Source of the DNA: Marinobacterium rhizophilum DSM 18822
GTDB lineage: Bacteria; Pseudomonadota; Gammaproteobacteria; Pseudomonadales; Balneatricaceae
Assembly (NCBI RefSeq): GCF_000378045.1
Contig: NZ_KB899094.1
Span: 183,128 to 247,127 of the forward strand
Reading direction: 5' to 3'
Length of the DNA stretch: 64,000 nt
Shown here one piece after another: positions 47,012-55,268 of the stretch. Within the stretch, counting starts at the first letter, position 1. Each line of letters starts with the position of its first letter. Made by a program: the position numbers and the translations under genes. The notes under the pieces were generated by a model, which had not been told where the DNA came from, searched no databases, and was given only the letters and a program-made list of their open reading frames with translations.

Positions 47012-47818
47012 TCAGGGATGCGTGAGCGCGACCTGGCCGTCGGCAGTCAGGCCATAGCGCTGGAACAGCTGCGCCAGGCTGCCATCGGATTTCATGTCCG
47101 CCAGCACGTCGTTGAATTGCGCTACGGTACCCGCGTCAGCCCTGCGCAGGCCCAGGGCATAGTCGTAGTTCAGCTCGATACCCAGCAGTTGTTCGGCATC
47201 AATGTACTTAACCGCGGCGCCCTGTTGCTGCAGCCAGCCCGCTGAGAGCTGCGTCACGACGGCGGCATCAATGTGTCCATCGAGCAGCGCCTGCAGGCGA
47301 TGGCCTTCATCGAGATAACGCGATGCGGTGGCAATGCCCTGTTTATTCAGCCGGTGTGCGGCGACACTGCCAGGGGCGACGCCGACGCGCAGTCCGTGCA
47401 GCGCTTGCAGCGCTTTGATATCTGGCTGACCAGCTCGAGTCACCAGCACCGACTCGAGCCGGAGGAAGGGGTCGCTGAGCCTGAGGTATTTCGACGGGTT
47501 CTTGTCGATTTTGGCGACACCGGCGTACAGGTCGCAGCCGGTCTTGGAGGCGCTGCGCTTGCTGACGATCCAGGACACATTCAGTGCAACGCCAAGCCGC
47601 TGGGCCAGCGCTTGCGCCAGTTCGATCTGAAAGCCCGTGCCGGGCCCTGACGCCGTGGCTGATTGTTTGGAGAACGGCAGCATGTCCGGATGGGCACAGA
47701 GCCCCAGCTGCTGGCGGCTTTGAATCTGCTCCAGAGTGCCTGCCTGTGCCTGCAGGCCCGTCAGTGTGATAAGCAGCAGTGTCGCCCAGGCGGCGGGTGA
47801 AAGGTGTGATCTGTTCAT
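47012..47818 (-). CDS. Quinoprotein dehydrogenase-associated periplasmic binding protein
   Basis: 268 residues with a signal peptide (about 1-26, ending LQAQAG). It has the SBP family 3 fold (LGLCAHPDMLPFSKQS near residue 40, LHGLRVGVAPGSVAAH near 140) and no permease or ATPase beside it. Such orphan binding proteins accompany PQQ alcohol dehydrogenases (MxaJ/XoxJ-like) and are thought to aid maturation or electron transfer rather than import. It is 23 bp after cytochrome c. Confidence 0.85.
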   Translation of the reverse strand: MNRSHLSPAAWATLLLITLTGLQAQAGTLEQIQSRQQLGLCAHPDMLPFSKQSATASGPGTGFQIELAQALAQRLGVALNVSWIVSKRSASKTGCDLYAGVAKIDKNPSKYLRLSDPFLRLESVLVTRAGQPDIKALQALHGLRVGVAPGSVAAHRLNKQGIATASRYLDEGHRLQALLDGHIDAAVVTQLSAGWLQQQGAAVKYIDAEQLLGIELNYDYALGLRRADAGTVAQFNDVLADMKSDGSLAQLFQRYGLTADGQVALTHP

Positions 47819-47841
47819 GGTCGGGTTCCCGGTTTGAAGTA

Positions 47842-48234
47842 CTAGTTGCCCAGCGACAGAATGAAGGTCACCAGTTCCCAGCGTTGCTGATCGGAGAATG
47901 TTTTTTCCCAGGGCGGCATCACCAGGGCGCCACGGCGTTTTCCCTTGGTGATGGTCTTGAACAGGTAGTCGGGATCGAAGTTGCGGCCCTGCAGTTTTTT
48001 CGCCTTGCCGCCTGAGCCACGATTACCATGGCAATATACGCAGGACTGGTTGAAGCGCGTTTCCCCCTGGGCGACAGAGGCCTCGAGGTTGTTGAACACC
48101 CGGGCTTTGGCGTCGGCGCCGGAGGATCCGCTGGCCGCTTTGTTGTCAGCCGGCGGTGCGACAGCCAGGCTTGCAGCCGAATGCAGCGACAGCGTCAGGC
48201 ACAAGGCCAGGGCGGTGAGAATTCTTGAATGCAT
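47842..48234 (-). CDS. Periplasmic c-type cytochrome
   Basis: 130 residues from ATG 48234 with GGGAG upstream. Signal peptide about 1-25; one haem site CVYCHG near residue 67 and a distal Met in LVMPPWEKTFS. It should accept electrons from the PQQ dehydrogenase encoded just upstream and pass them to the respiratory chain. Confidence 0.92.
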   Translation of the reverse strand: MHSRILTALALCLTLSLHSAASLAVAPPADNKAASGSSGADAKARVFNNLEASVAQGETRFNQSCVYCHGNRGSGGKAKKLQGRNFDPDYLFKTITKGKRRGALVMPPWEKTFSDQQRWELVTFILSLGN

Positions 48235-48259
48235 GATGTTTCTCCCGGTTGTGGTGCTG

Positions 48260-48285
48260 CCCCGGGAGCCCGCGGGCTCCCGGGG
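48260..48285 (-). other. Intercistronic GC-rich hairpin
   Basis: A 26-bp perfect palindrome (CCCCGGGAGCCCG and its complement) lies between the PQQ dehydrogenase stop and the cytochrome start. It has no U-run, so it more likely stabilises the upstream message or attenuates the downstream genes than terminates fully. Confidence 0.7.
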
Positions 48286-48304
48286 TTTCAGGCGTTGAAA
48301 CGGA

Positions 48305-49978
48305 TCAGTCGGCCAGGGTGAAGGCCACCAGTGCTGCGCCGCCTGGCAGGCCGCTGACCTCGGGGAAGGCGCTGGCCATGAAGCCGGGGGCATGGGAGCC
48401 AAAACCGGTGGCGGCGAGAATGTACTGCTTGCCATTCACCGCATAGCTGACGATACCGCCACGCAACCCGGAACCTGCGTTGAAGTCCCAGACTTCCTGG
48501 CCCGTTTGCGCGTTATAGGCATGGATAATGCCGCGCGGATCGCCGTTGAATACCAGGTTGCCGCCGGTGGTCAGCACGCTGCCAAGTCCGGGCAGGGGGT
48601 AATCGACGCTCCATTTCAGCTCGCCGGTAATGGGGTCGCGTGCATCGAGGCGGGCGGATGCCTTTTTGCCGGGAGGCGGCACTGCCACCAGCTTGCTGAC
48701 CCCGAGGTAAAGCCCGGCCATGCCGACGTTCTCGTGTTCCTGCTGGGCCGGTACCACCTGGTTGCAGACCTCCATGGCATTGGTGTACCAGAGTCCGGTA
48801 TCGGGGTTGTAGGCGCCATGGTTCCAGCTGCGTGCGCCGAGCAGATAAGGGCAAACGGTCGTTTCCTCGCCTTCAGGCATGTCGATGCGGCCAATAAGGG
48901 CACCGGTTTTCTTGTCGATCCCCTCGGCGAAGTTAATGTTTTCTGCCAGTGGCCAGACGTTCTCCAGCGTGCCGGTATCTTTTTCCAGCACGAACACAAA
49001 GCCACTCTTGTTGAGGTGGACCAGCAGGTCCTTGCCGTCACGTTTCAGGCTGATGGCCTCGTAGGCGGAGTCGAAATCCCACACATCATGGGGTATCTCC
49101 TGGTAGGCCCATTTGAGGCTTCCGTCCTTGGGCGAAAGCGCCAGCAGGCTGGCACTGTGCTTGTTGTCGCCCTCGCGCTCGGCGCCGTAAAAGTCCGGTG
49201 CGGCATTGGCCGTGCCGATGAAGATGGTGTCACTTTGCTCATCATAGGTGCCGGGCAGCCAGGCGCCGCTGCCGCCCACCTCGCCGGAATCGCCCGGCCA
49301 GCTGGCGGGGTTGTCCTTGTCGAGAATATCGAAGGTCCAGGCTTTCTCGCCGGTAATGGCATTGACTGCATAGATCTTGCCCTGGGTGGGCTGGTCGCCG
49401 CCGGTGGTGCCACCAAACAGAATGTCGCCGGCCAGTTGCGGCGGCGATGAGAACAGGCAGCCGTAGCATTCCCTGGGCTCGGTGATCTGGGTGGACCATT
49501 TTTCCTTGCCGGTTTTCTGGTCCAGCGCGATGAAGCGGCCGTCCAGTGAGCCGATATAGACATTGCCGTGCCCCACGGTGACGCCGCGGCTGGCGGCCAC
49601 GTAGAACACCTCGTAGACCACCTCGTCCAGATCCGGCTGGTAATGCCAGATCTGCTTGCCGCTGGCGGCTTCCACGGCGAACACATTGTTGTTGGGACCG
49701 ATGTAATAGACGATGCCGTCAATCACGATGGGGGTTGCCTGCAGTCCCATCTGGATGTCGCCGGGCTGATGAATCCAGGCGACCTTGAGGTTCTTGATAT
49801 TGTCGGGGCTGATCTGGTCCAGCGGACTGTAGCGCCAGGCATTGGAAGTGCGGTGGTATTGCGGCCAGTTGTCCGGGTTGTCGGCGGCGGGCACGCCGGC
49901 CTGGGCGCTCTGGGGGGCGCTGAGCAGAGCCGCTGAGCTGAGTGCCGAGATCAAAAGCAGTTTTTTCAGTGCACGCAT
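48305..49978 (-). CDS. PQQ-dependent alcohol dehydrogenase, atypical
   Basis: 557 residues with a signal peptide (about 1-27). It is an eight-bladed quinoprotein (repeated Ala-x-Asp-x-x-Thr-Gly-Lys/Glu-x-x-Trp docking motifs such as AVNAITGEKAWTF). The active-site segment PHDVWDFDSAYE has the Asp-x-Asp pattern associated with lanthanide-dependent members. Unlike most, the vicinal Cys-Cys is replaced by CYGC, and the metal-ligand Glu position appears to be Asp (TTGGDQ). It oxidises an alcohol in the periplasm; substrate unknown. Confidence 0.9.
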   Translation of the reverse strand: MRALKKLLLISALSSAALLSAPQSAQAGVPAADNPDNWPQYHRTSNAWRYSPLDQISPDNIKNLKVAWIHQPGDIQMGLQATPIVIDGIVYYIGPNNNVFAVEAASGKQIWHYQPDLDEVVYEVFYVAASRGVTVGHGNVYIGSLDGRFIALDQKTGKEKWSTQITEPRECYGCLFSSPPQLAGDILFGGTTGGDQPTQGKIYAVNAITGEKAWTFDILDKDNPASWPGDSGEVGGSGAWLPGTYDEQSDTIFIGTANAAPDFYGAEREGDNKHSASLLALSPKDGSLKWAYQEIPHDVWDFDSAYEAISLKRDGKDLLVHLNKSGFVFVLEKDTGTLENVWPLAENINFAEGIDKKTGALIGRIDMPEGEETTVCPYLLGARSWNHGAYNPDTGLWYTNAMEVCNQVVPAQQEHENVGMAGLYLGVSKLVAVPPPGKKASARLDARDPITGELKWSVDYPLPGLGSVLTTGGNLVFNGDPRGIIHAYNAQTGQEVWDFNAGSGLRGGIVSYAVNGKQYILAATGFGSHAPGFMASAFPEVSGLPGGAALVAFTLAD

Positions 49979-50022
49979 GTAAAAGGCCTCGTTGTAATTT
50001 TTGTGAGGTATCAGGTTTTAAA

Positions 50023-50073
50023 TGTCACGCGACAGGCGTGGAAAGCCGCGCCCGGGGCATTTCACCCTGGGCG
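50023..50073. promoter_or_regulatory. TGTCGC-like site and hairpin upstream of the PQQ dehydrogenase gene
   Basis: TGTCACGCGACA (50023-50034) differs by one base from the palindromic enhancer core at 46969-46990. Next to it, CGCCCGGGG (50049-50057) pairs with CCCTGGGCG (50065-50073) to make a hairpin after the GMC gene. I do not see a good sigma-54 box between the site and the start codon. Confidence 0.45.
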
Positions 50074-50140
50074 TTGCTGTTCACGACGGGATTACAAGGG
50101 CGCGCGGCGTGCGCGCCAGGATGACCCTGGAGGTCGGGTT

Positions 50141-51721
50141 CTAAAGCAGCTGTTTTTTCATTTGATCGGCGATGTAATCGGCCTGGCGGATCGCCAGCGC
50201 GACGATGGTGAGGGTCGGGTTCTCGGTGCCACTGGAGGTGAACTGGCTGCCATCGGAGACGAACAGGTTGCTGATCTCGTGGCTCTGGCCCCAGCGGTTG
50301 ACCACACCATCACGGGCGTGCTCGCTCATGCGGTTGGTGCCCATGTTGTGACTGGCCGGGTAGGGCGGCAGGTTGTTGACCTTGATGGCGCCGATGGAGT
50401 CGAACAGCTCTTTGGAGCGGTCATAGGCATGGTTGCGCATGCGGGTGTCGTTGATATGGTCGGTCTTGTACACCACCGGCACGGGCAGGCCGTACTGGTC
50501 CTTCTCGGTGGGGTGCAGGGTGATGTTGTTGGACTCCACCGCCATGTCCTCGCCGCAGATCCAGAAACCGGCCATGTTGTCGTAATTGGCCAGCGAATCG
50601 GCCAGTTCACGGCCCCAGCCACCCTTGCCAGGCTTCAGGAAGGCCGACATGAACGGCAGCCCCAGGTGAAGAATTTCCAGCTCGTAGCCGGCCATGTGTC
50701 CGCGGCTGGGGTCGTTGTCTTTCCATTCATGGACGATGCCGGGCACCACGGTGCTCTTGTACATGTGCACCGGTTTTTCGAACTCGGCGTAGACACCCCC
50801 GGTGGTGTGGGTCATGTAATTCTGACCGACCTGGCCGGAACCGTTGGCCAGGCCATCGGGGAACATCGACGAAGCGGAGTTGAGCAGCATGCGCGGCGAC
50901 TCGATGGAGTTGCCGGCCACCGCCACGATGCGGGCCTTCTGCAGCTGCTGGTTGCCATCCTGGTCGGCATAGAGCACGCCGGTGATCTTGCCAGTCTTGT
51001 CGTGTTCGATACGCAGCACCATGGACTGCGGACGCACCTCGACATTGCCGGTCGCCTCGGCCTTGGGAATTTCGGTGTACATGGTCGACCACTTCGCGCC
51101 GATCTTGCAGCCCTGCATGCAGAAGCCATTGACCTGGCAGGGCGGGCGACCATCGCGCACTTCGGTATTGATGGCCAGGGTGGCCTGTTCGCATTTCGCG
51201 CCAATGCGTTTGGCGCCTTCAGCCACCACCTTGTAGTGGCTGCTCTGACCATGGAACGGCATGCCGGTGGCTTCGGTGCCGCAGACGCCCATTTTCTTCT
51301 CGGCCTTGACGTAATAGGGCTCCAGTTCTTGCAGCGTGATGGGCCAGTCCAGCACGTTGGCACCCGGAATCACGCCATTGAGGGTTTTCATCTTGAACTC
51401 GTGTTCCTGAAAGCGCATGGCTACGCCGGCCCAGTGCACCGTGGCACCGCCCACGCCCTTGACGATCCAGGCCGGCAGGTTGGGGAAGTCTTTTGCCAGG
51501 CGCGCCGGGCCTTCGACATAACGCTTGTCGAGCCAGGAAATCTTGCCGAACATCTTCCACTCGTCGTTTTCGATATCGTCCATCTTGAAGCGCCTGCCGG
51601 CTTCGAGCACCACCGACTTGATGCCTTTCTGGGCCAGTTCGTTGGCCAGGGTACCGCCGCCCGCGCCGGAACCGATGATGACAACCAGGCTGTCGTCGTT
51701 GAGATCAAATTTAGTAGTCAT
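50141..51721 (-). CDS. GMC-family oxidoreductase (gluconate dehydrogenase large-subunit-like)
   Basis: 526 residues. FAD-binding motif VVIIGSGAGGGTLANELAQK near residue 13; GVGGATVHWAGVAMRF near 88; Cys-rich segment CQVNGFCMQGCKIG near 195; C-terminal GMC motif PASHNMGTNRMSE with the catalytic His and FVSDGSQFTSSGTENPTLT. It lies 2 bp after a Tat-signal subunit, with which it is probably co-exported. Together they resemble membrane-bound sugar or alcohol dehydrogenases. Substrate unknown. Confidence 0.92.
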   Translation of the reverse strand: MTTKFDLNDDSLVVIIGSGAGGGTLANELAQKGIKSVVLEAGRRFKMDDIENDEWKMFGKISWLDKRYVEGPARLAKDFPNLPAWIVKGVGGATVHWAGVAMRFQEHEFKMKTLNGVIPGANVLDWPITLQELEPYYVKAEKKMGVCGTEATGMPFHGQSSHYKVVAEGAKRIGAKCEQATLAINTEVRDGRPPCQVNGFCMQGCKIGAKWSTMYTEIPKAEATGNVEVRPQSMVLRIEHDKTGKITGVLYADQDGNQQLQKARIVAVAGNSIESPRMLLNSASSMFPDGLANGSGQVGQNYMTHTTGGVYAEFEKPVHMYKSTVVPGIVHEWKDNDPSRGHMAGYELEILHLGLPFMSAFLKPGKGGWGRELADSLANYDNMAGFWICGEDMAVESNNITLHPTEKDQYGLPVPVVYKTDHINDTRMRNHAYDRSKELFDSIGAIKVNNLPPYPASHNMGTNRMSEHARDGVVNRWGQSHEISNLFVSDGSQFTSSGTENPTLTIVALAIRQADYIADQMKKQLL

Positions 51722-51723
51722 GT

Positions 51724-52278
51724 TCAGACCTCCTCGATCCAGTCGTTTTTGTCATAACCGCGGTTCACGTAGCCGCCTTTTTCCCAGGCCGAGCCGCCAT
51801 AGCCGAAGCGGGGCCAAAGTTCCTGGTTGTTGTAGATACCCATCATCAGGTCGCCCTTGATCTTCTGGAAAAAGGCGGTGTCTTGCATCGCCTTGAGTAG
51901 CGTGACGCGATCGGCTTCACTGGCCACGTCCAGGTAGGCTTTGGAAAAAACCTTTTGCGCCTGTTCATCCAGCGTGGCAACGCCGTCTTTCAGCAGGGCC
52001 GCCAGTTCCTTGTCGGCTAGCGCGCTCTCGGCCAGCGGGCTCAAGACCTGGGCGTAGTATTTGTCTTCGAGCCTGTCGTGGGGGAAGACATCGCGGGCCA
52101 TGCGCAGCAGGGTGGCGCTGGCGTGATCGCCCACGGCCTTGGCGGCCCAGGCGGCAGGGGAGAGCAGCGTACTGCCAAGGGCGCCGACACCGATGGCCGC
52201 AGCGGAACTGCGGGCCAGAAAGCGTCGGCGGCCGAGGTTGGGCTTGGTGCTGGAATCAGCAGATTTATTCTTATTCAT
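51724..52278 (-). CDS. Gluconate 2-dehydrogenase subunit 3-like protein with Tat signal
   Basis: 184 residues. A twin-arginine motif GRRRFLARSSAAAIGVGALG lies near residue 16 and a signal cut follows AAWA near 46. The remainder (LRMARDVFPHDRLEDKYYAQ to YGGSAWEKGGYVNRGYDK) fits the small chaperone/subunit family that pairs with GMC enzymes and carries them through the Tat system. Confidence 0.87.
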   Translation of the reverse strand: MNKNKSADSSTKPNLGRRRFLARSSAAAIGVGALGSTLLSPAAWAAKAVGDHASATLLRMARDVFPHDRLEDKYYAQVLSPLAESALADKELAALLKDGVATLDEQAQKVFSKAYLDVASEADRVTLLKAMQDTAFFQKIKGDLMMGIYNNQELWPRFGYGGSAWEKGGYVNRGYDKNDWIEEV

Positions 52279-52362
52279 GTAGCCTCCTTCGATCGGTGCC
52301 CCGGCGAAGTGTCAGGGTACCGGTACTGCGTGGGTTTGCGGTTGTGAATGAATCGCAGCAGC

Positions 52363-53085
52363 TCAGGCTTGCAGGCACGTGGCGAACCTGTGCAGGCTGT
52401 GCGCTATGAGTGGGTAGGGGCTGGCCGGCAACAGTTCGGCCAGGGACAGGTGCAAGGCCGGATCGATGCGCTCGGTCATGCCGCATTCGGCATAGAAGCG
52501 GTTGCCGGCCTGCCACAGCGGTGCAAGGTTCTCGTCACACAGGATGACGGCATGGACCAGCACGGCGAACTCGTCCGCCGCAGCCCCCGTGTGACTCGAC
52601 ATCTTGCGCCAGCGCTGGGCGGTGCCGGCGAGTTTGCGTCCGTCCACCACCAGGTTGTAGTCGCCGTCGCAAAAGGCACCCTGGACCGAGGCGCAGTACG
52701 CATCGATACCTGCATCCTGCAGACAGTCGATGAGCGGCTGGCACAGGCGCAGATAGCTGTCGCGAATGGCCCCTGGCGTGCGGCGCTGGCGAAAGGCCAG
52801 GGCGACATTGATCAGCCCGGGCGCCTGGGGTGTCAGGTCGCCGCCGGTGTCCCGTACCACGACGGGCCAGCCTTCGGCCTCAAGCGTTTCACTTGCCTGT
52901 GCAAAGGCCGGCCTGTGGCTAAGTCTGCGCGGTACGACGAGGGCCTGTTCGCAGCGCCAGAGCAGCGTGCCCGAAGGGCGTTCTCCCTGAACCACGCTCT
53001 CGAGCAAGGCGAGTTCCTGGCCCAGCCCCTCAAGCGGGCTGAGGATTACGTCGTCGGTCTGGTGGGTCGGCACTGCGCTCGCCAT
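52363..53085 (-). CDS. Lipoate-protein ligase-like protein
   Basis: 240 residues from ATG 53085, with AGGGG upstream, 5 bp after the E2 gene. Ligase-fold motifs: VVVRDTGGDLTPQAPGLINV (the RR-x-x-GG and GxxNxS-type region) near 70 and DGRKLAGTAQRWRK with the catalytic Lys near 145. Short length means it lacks the C-terminal domain of E. coli LplA. Its position argues for lipoylating the stand-alone lipoyl protein at 53860. Confidence 0.82.
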   Translation of the reverse strand: MASAVPTHQTDDVILSPLEGLGQELALLESVVQGERPSGTLLWRCEQALVVPRRLSHRPAFAQASETLEAEGWPVVVRDTGGDLTPQAPGLINVALAFRQRRTPGAIRDSYLRLCQPLIDCLQDAGIDAYCASVQGAFCDGDYNLVVDGRKLAGTAQRWRKMSSHTGAAADEFAVLVHAVILCDENLAPLWQAGNRFYAECGMTERIDPALHLSLAELLPASPYPLIAHSLHRFATCLQA

Positions 53086-53090
53086 GGTGT

Positions 53091-53783
53091 TCACCCCTGT
53101 TCGATCTGTTCGCAAAGGTCGCTGAGGAAGGCCGCTGCGGGGCCGCCGTCCAGTGCGCGGTGATCAAAACTCAGCGACAGCCCCATGATGCGGCGCACAC
53201 TGATTTGACCATCCGCCATGACCCAGGGTTTTAGACGGGTTTCGCCGATACCAAGAATGGCGATCTGGGGCAGGTTCACGATGGGCGTGAAGTGACGCAC
53301 CCGTGACAGGCCCAGGTTGCTGACGGTAAAGGTGCCGCCGGTCATCTCCGGCACGCTGAGCTTGCCGCTGCGGGCGCGGTTTTGCAGTTCACGCCGGGCC
53401 GCGCTGCGCTCCGTCAGTGACAGGGCGCAGGCATTGAAAAGGGTGGGTGCGACCAGCAGATTGCCGGGCAGCGCCATGGCCAGACTCAGGTGTACCGAGG
53501 GGTTGAGCTGTATCTCCCTGCCTTCAACACGTCCATTGACATCGGGGTGCCGGGCCAGAGTTGCGACCACGGCCTGGGCGACCAGGTCTTCAACAGAGAC
53601 CTTGATGTCCTGCTCGGCCAGGCGGGCCTTGGTTTCAAACAGTGCGGTGGCGTCACAGTCAGCATGGTGGCTTAACTGCGCCGCCTCATCGAGGCTTTTG
53701 CGCATGTTGTCGGCGATCATGCCGCGTACACCGCGTAGTGGTATGACATTGAGGCTGGGTGCCTCGGATGCTGTGATGGACAT
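53091..53783 (-). CDS. 2-oxoacid dehydrogenase E2 catalytic domain protein (no lipoyl domain)
   Basis: 230 residues from ATG 53783 with GGAG upstream. It is the acyltransferase catalytic domain alone: IPLRGVRGMIADNMRKSLDE at the start, GGTFTVSNLGLSRVRHFTPI in the middle and the active-site SFDHRALDGGPAA near the end. Neither a lipoyl domain nor a peripheral-subunit-binding domain precedes it, though E2 proteins normally carry both. The lipoyl domain is encoded separately 76 bp upstream. Confidence 0.92.
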   Translation of the reverse strand: MSITASEAPSLNVIPLRGVRGMIADNMRKSLDEAAQLSHHADCDATALFETKARLAEQDIKVSVEDLVAQAVVATLARHPDVNGRVEGREIQLNPSVHLSLAMALPGNLLVAPTLFNACALSLTERSAARRELQNRARSGKLSVPEMTGGTFTVSNLGLSRVRHFTPIVNLPQIAILGIGETRLKPWVMADGQISVRRIMGLSLSFDHRALDGGPAAAFLSDLCEQIEQG

Positions 53784-53859
53784 TATTATTCTCCGGCTCG
53801 GGTGACGGGGCAGTAGCCCTGCCACCCTCGCATCGTTGCACTGGCGGGCTTGGCCTGTA

Positions 53860-54093
53860 TTAGCCGATATGGCCGATCAGTTCGCCCTTGGCGATAACGT
53901 CGTCGACATCCTTGATAATTTGCAGCGCGCCACTGGCGGGTGCTTCCAGTTCATACTGGATTTTCTGCACCATGAGCTCGGCGATCACATCGCCCTGTTG
54001 TACAGGACTTCCTTCGCTGGCGAGCCAGGCAGTGATCACCGCCTCGCTGTCTTCTTCCCACAGGGTCTCGGGTACACGGACTTCAGTACTCAT
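53860..54093 (-). CDS. Stand-alone lipoyl carrier protein
   Basis: 77 residues from ATG 54093 with GGAG upstream. It is a single lipoyl domain: STEVRVPETLWEEDSEAVIT, the lipoylation hairpin AELMVQKIQYELEAPASG (modified Lys at the turn) and a final IAKGELIGHIG. It sits between the E1 beta and E2 genes and should act as a mobile swinging arm for the complex. Confidence 0.9.
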   Translation of the reverse strand: MSTEVRVPETLWEEDSEAVITAWLASEGSPVQQGDVIAELMVQKIQYELEAPASGALQIIKDVDDVIAKGELIGHIG

Positions 54094-54173
54094 GTTAGCG
54101 GGTCTCCATTTATTGATAGGCGGCAATGATTGTTTGGGTGCTGAGGCTACCGCTCGAAAGAGCGATGAGCGCT

Positions 54174-55193
54174 TTAGCCATTCGTCATTTTCTCAAACGC
54201 CGCGATGATCTTGTCGGCATTGGGCAAGGCCCATTGTTCCATGACGGGGGTAAACGGAATGGGAATGTCTGGATAGGCCACGCGCTGCGGAGCGGCCTTG
54301 AGCACGACACCCTGTTCCACGACGCTGCTGATGATTTCGGCGCTCATGCCGTAGCTCTGGTAGTCCTCGTCGACCACGATCAGGCGACCGGTCTTGCGCA
54401 CTGATGCCAGCACGGTGTCGCGGTCCAGCGGCACCAGGGATCGCAGGTCCAGGACCTCGGCGCTGATGCCGCGCTCGGCCAGCGTGCGGGCGGCCTTGAG
54501 GCTGTGATGGACGCCGGAGGTGATGCCCACCAGGGTGACATCGCTGCCCTCGCGTACAATGGCGGCTTTACCGATGGGTACTTCATAGGCTTCTTCCGGC
54601 ACATGGACGATGGCGTCCTTCTCGGTGCCCAGCCAGCCCATGCCCTGCAGCGCCTTGTGGAACATGAAGATCACCGGGTTGTTGTCGCGGATGGCGGCGG
54701 TCATCAGACCCTTGGCGTCGTAGGCGTTGGACGGTGCCACCACCTTCATGCCTGGCAGATGGGCGAAGGTGGCATGCAGGCACTGGGAGTGCTGGCCGGC
54801 ATCGCTGTAGCCGCCACCGGTGGAGGTCATTAGCACCACCGGCACGGGGGTTTCACCGCCCGAGAAGTAGGTGTTCTTGGCCATCAGGTTATAAATGGCA
54901 TCGAAGCAGACGCCGAAGAAGTCGACGAACATCAGTTCGACAATGGGACGCATGCCGTCGGAGGCCGCGCCCACGGCGGCACCCATGAAGGCGGTTTCGG
55001 AGATGGGCGTATCGCGCACCCGCAGGGAACCGAATTCGTCGTGCAGGCCGCGGGTGTTACCGAACACCCCGCCCAGCGGCCCGACATCCTCACCCATGAC
55101 GAACACCTTGTCGTCGATCCGCATTTCCTGGGCGATGGCCTCGGCCATGGCGCGGGCAATGGTGAGCTTGCGTTCTTTAGTGGCAACAGTCAT
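54174..55193 (-). CDS. Acetoin/pyruvate dehydrogenase-like E1 beta subunit
   Basis: 339 residues with AAGGAG before ATG 55193. Signatures: VFVMGEDVGPLGGVFGNTRG near 31, TSTGGGYSDAGQHSQCLHAT near 125, GITSGVHHSLKAARTLAERG near 225 and the C-terminal IIVDEDYQSYG region (LIVVDEDYQSYGMSAEIISS). It pairs with the E1 alpha 75 bp upstream for TPP-dependent cleavage of a 2-oxoacid or acetoin-like ketol. Confidence 0.93.
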   Translation of the reverse strand: MTVATKERKLTIARAMAEAIAQEMRIDDKVFVMGEDVGPLGGVFGNTRGLHDEFGSLRVRDTPISETAFMGAAVGAASDGMRPIVELMFVDFFGVCFDAIYNLMAKNTYFSGGETPVPVVLMTSTGGGYSDAGQHSQCLHATFAHLPGMKVVAPSNAYDAKGLMTAAIRDNNPVIFMFHKALQGMGWLGTEKDAIVHVPEEAYEVPIGKAAIVREGSDVTLVGITSGVHHSLKAARTLAERGISAEVLDLRSLVPLDRDTVLASVRKTGRLIVVDEDYQSYGMSAEIISSVVEQGVVLKAAPQRVAYPDIPIPFTPVMEQWALPNADKIIAAFEKMTNG

Positions 55194-55268
55194 TTGCTGC
55201 TCCTTATTGTTTTGGGAATAGTCTGTGCTGCGAAACCTGTTGAAAGTCGCAACGTCGGCGCGGCCGGA

